Part shown: positions 13,553-14,674 of the stretch, piece by piece
Numbering within the stretch: the stretch's first letter is position 1
Layout: the number at the start of each line of letters is the position of its first letter
Source: an uncultured Clostridia bacterium
GTDB taxonomy: Bacteria > Bacillota > Clostridia > TANB77 > CAG-508
Reading direction: 5' to 3'
DNA: 14,674 nt
Assembly: GCA_934183325.1 (NCBI GenBank)
Contig: CAKPSH010000024.1
Span: forward strand, 1 to 14,674
Made by a program: the position numbers and the translations under genes
Notes under the pieces: model-generated
Told to the model about the DNA's origin: nothing
Seen by the model: only the letters and a program-made list of their open reading frames with translations
Databases searched by the model: none

Positions 13553-14400
13553 AAATAATGATAAAATTTTTTGCCAATTTATTTGGATATTTTTTAAATT
13601 ATTTATATAATTTATTCGGAAATTTTGGATTAGCAATTATTGTATTTTCAGTAATAATTAAAATTGTTTTATTACCAATATCAATTAAACAGCAAAAAAC
13701 AATGAAGAAGACAGCAAAAGTGCAAGATAAATTAAAAGAAATACAATATAAATATAGTAATAATCCAGAAAAATTAAATCAAGAGACAATAGAATTATAC
13801 AAAAAAGAAAATTTAAGTCCATTTAGTGGATGTTTAGGAGCAATTGCTCAAATAGTATTATTATTTGCAGTATTCTATTTAGTAAGAAGTCCATTAACAT
13901 ATATGAAAAAAGTGGATAGCAATATAATAGAACAATATGAAACAGAATTATCAGAAGATGATACAACTAATAAATCATATCCAGAAATAAGTATAATAAA
14001 AGAAAAAGGAAGTACAGATGAAAATGTATATATTAATATGAATTTCCTTGGATTAGATTTAAGTGGAGTACCATTACAAGATGCTTCAAATATTACAGTA
14101 TTTATTATCCCTGCATTATATGTTTTAACAACAATTATTTCAATGAAATTAAATTTATCAATGAATAATAAAAATAAAAATGAAAAATTAATAACAGATG
14201 GAGAAAATAAAGAGAAAATAAATGAAGAAGAAAATCCAATGATACAAGCAAATAAAAGTATGTCATATATGATGCCAATAATGTCAGTATCAATTGCATT
14301 AATTGCACCATTAGGATTAGCATTATATTGGTTAGTAAATAATGTGTTAATGATATTAGAAAGACTAGTTTTATCAAAAATGATAAAGGAGGAAGAATAA
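13549..14400 (+). CDS. yidC: Membrane protein insertase YidC/Oxa1
   Basis: 283-residue insertase of the short Gram-positive type. Visible parts are hydrophobic segment NFGLAIIVFSVIIKIVLLPI (25-44), whose Lys38 takes the place of the groove arginine of Bacillus SpoIIIJ; a cytoplasmic charged hairpin (about 47-88); LGAIAQIVLLFAVFYLV (96-112); an extracellular insert rich in Asp/Glu/Ser (about 120-160); segment VFIIPALYVLTTIISM; and the last pair around MMPIMSVSIALIAPLGLALY. No lipobox or signal peptide is seen. The ATG at 13549 overlaps the yidD stop; a second ATG (13558) sits better behind GGAAGG and may be the main start, shortening the protein by three residues. It is followed by jag after one base, as in most Bacillota. 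Confidence 0.96.
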   Translation: MKIMIKFFANLFGYFLNYLYNLFGNFGLAIIVFSVIIKIVLLPISIKQQKTMKKTAKVQDKLKEIQYKYSNNPEKLNQETIELYKKENLSPFSGCLGAIAQIVLLFAVFYLVRSPLTYMKKVDSNIIEQYETELSEDDTTNKSYPEISIIKEKGSTDENVYINMNFLGLDLSGVPLQDASNITVFIIPALYVLTTIISMKLNLSMNNKNKNEKLITDGENKEKINEEENPMIQANKSMSYMMPIMSVSIALIAPLGLALYWLVNNVLMILERLVLSKMIKEEE

Positions 14401-14401
14401 A

Positions 14402-14674
14402 ATGGAAGAAAAACACATATATGAAGGAAAAACAAGTACAGAAGCAATAGAAAAAGGATTAAAAGAATTAAAGCTTTCAAAAAAAGATGTAGAAATAAAA
14501 ATATTAGAAGATGAAGAAAAAAGAAGCTTTTTTAGTATTTTAGCACCAAGAATTGTAAAGGTAGAATTAATAGTAAAAAATGGCAATGAAAAAAATACAG
14601 AAAATAATAAAAAAGAAAATATAATAAAAAAAGAAGAAAAAATAATTGATAAAAACGAATTAGAAAATGCACAA
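14402..14674 (+). CDS. jag: KhpB/Jag RNA-binding protein, 5' part
   Basis: The first 91 codons of a gene that runs off the right edge. The N-terminal Jag_N domain is clear: YEGKTSTEAIEKGLKELKLS, DVEIKILEDEEKRSFFSILA and PRIVKVELIV, about residues 7-60. A Lys/Glu/Asn-rich linker follows; the KH and R3H domains expected next lie outside. AGGAGG spans the end of yidC, nine bases before the ATG. Jag/KhpB with KhpA binds RNA and influences cell division and cell-wall growth in Bacillota. The ATPR-like loop of typical Jag_N is less conserved here (FFSILAPR). Confidence 0.9.
   Translation, partial: MEEKHIYEGKTSTEAIEKGLKELKLSKKDVEIKILEDEEKRSFFSILAPRIVKVELIVKNGNEKNTENNKKENIIKKEEKIIDKNELENAQ

Noticed and set aside
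13875..14480. 201-codon open frame antisense to yidC and jag
   Set aside because: It is the mirror of two well-supported genes, has hydrophobic low-complexity composition typical of AT-rich antisense frames, and no ribosome binding site.
1..14674. CRISPR arrays, insertion sequences, tRNA or rRNA genes
   Set aside because: No regularly spaced repeats, transposase-like frames, tRNA cloverleaf patterns or rRNA motifs were seen on either strand.

Overview
The window is the replication origin of a very AT-rich, Gram-positive-type bacterium. The gene order (rpmH, dnaA, dnaN, recF, gyrB, gyrA), the strong Shine-Dalgarno sites, the rpmH-rnpA-yidD-yidC-jag block and the protein sequences all point to Bacillota, most like an uncultured low-GC Clostridia lineage. 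I cannot place it more finely from sequence alone.

Layout. From the origin (about 10857-11064) one arm runs leftwards on the minus strand: dnaA (11170-12504), dnaN (9722-10840), recF (8504-9586), gyrB (6460-8388), a three-gene cluster (TraC-like, VirB4-like ATPase, unknown protein; 2652-5759) and gyrA (95-2536). The other arm runs rightwards on the plus strand: rpmH (12719-12853), rnpA, yidD, yidC and the start of jag/khpB, which runs off the right edge. Replication forks leaving the origin are therefore co-directional with all protein genes. The small genes yaaA (S4-like, usually dnaN-recF) and remB (usually recF-gyrB) are absent. The dnaN-recF gap instead holds a perfect 19-bp hairpin.

The origin is unusually easy to read. 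It has an AT-rich unwinding stretch, six back-to-back TAG DnaA-trios, two abutting weak DnaA boxes, and then a cluster of strong boxes in both orientations. More boxes lie between the divergent dnaA and rpmH promoters, where they could give DnaA autoregulation.

The most interesting part is the block inserted between gyrB and gyrA. A back-to-back promoter pair at 5863-5935 drives, leftwards, a TraC-like/VirB4/unknown operon that has no relaxase, coupling protein or membrane channel genes nearby. Rightwards it appears to drive a roughly 480-nt non-coding RNA (about 5942-6425). The RNA is supported by a promoter, an 18-bp helix that joins its 5' and 3' ends, a string of internal hairpins whose G-U wobbles are only compatible with the plus strand as RNA, and a perfect 18-bp terminator shared with gyrB. 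I know of no described system with this combination. The RNA, the orphan T4SS-like ATPase and the unknown protein together are the best candidate here for an undescribed system, though a functional link between them is inference.
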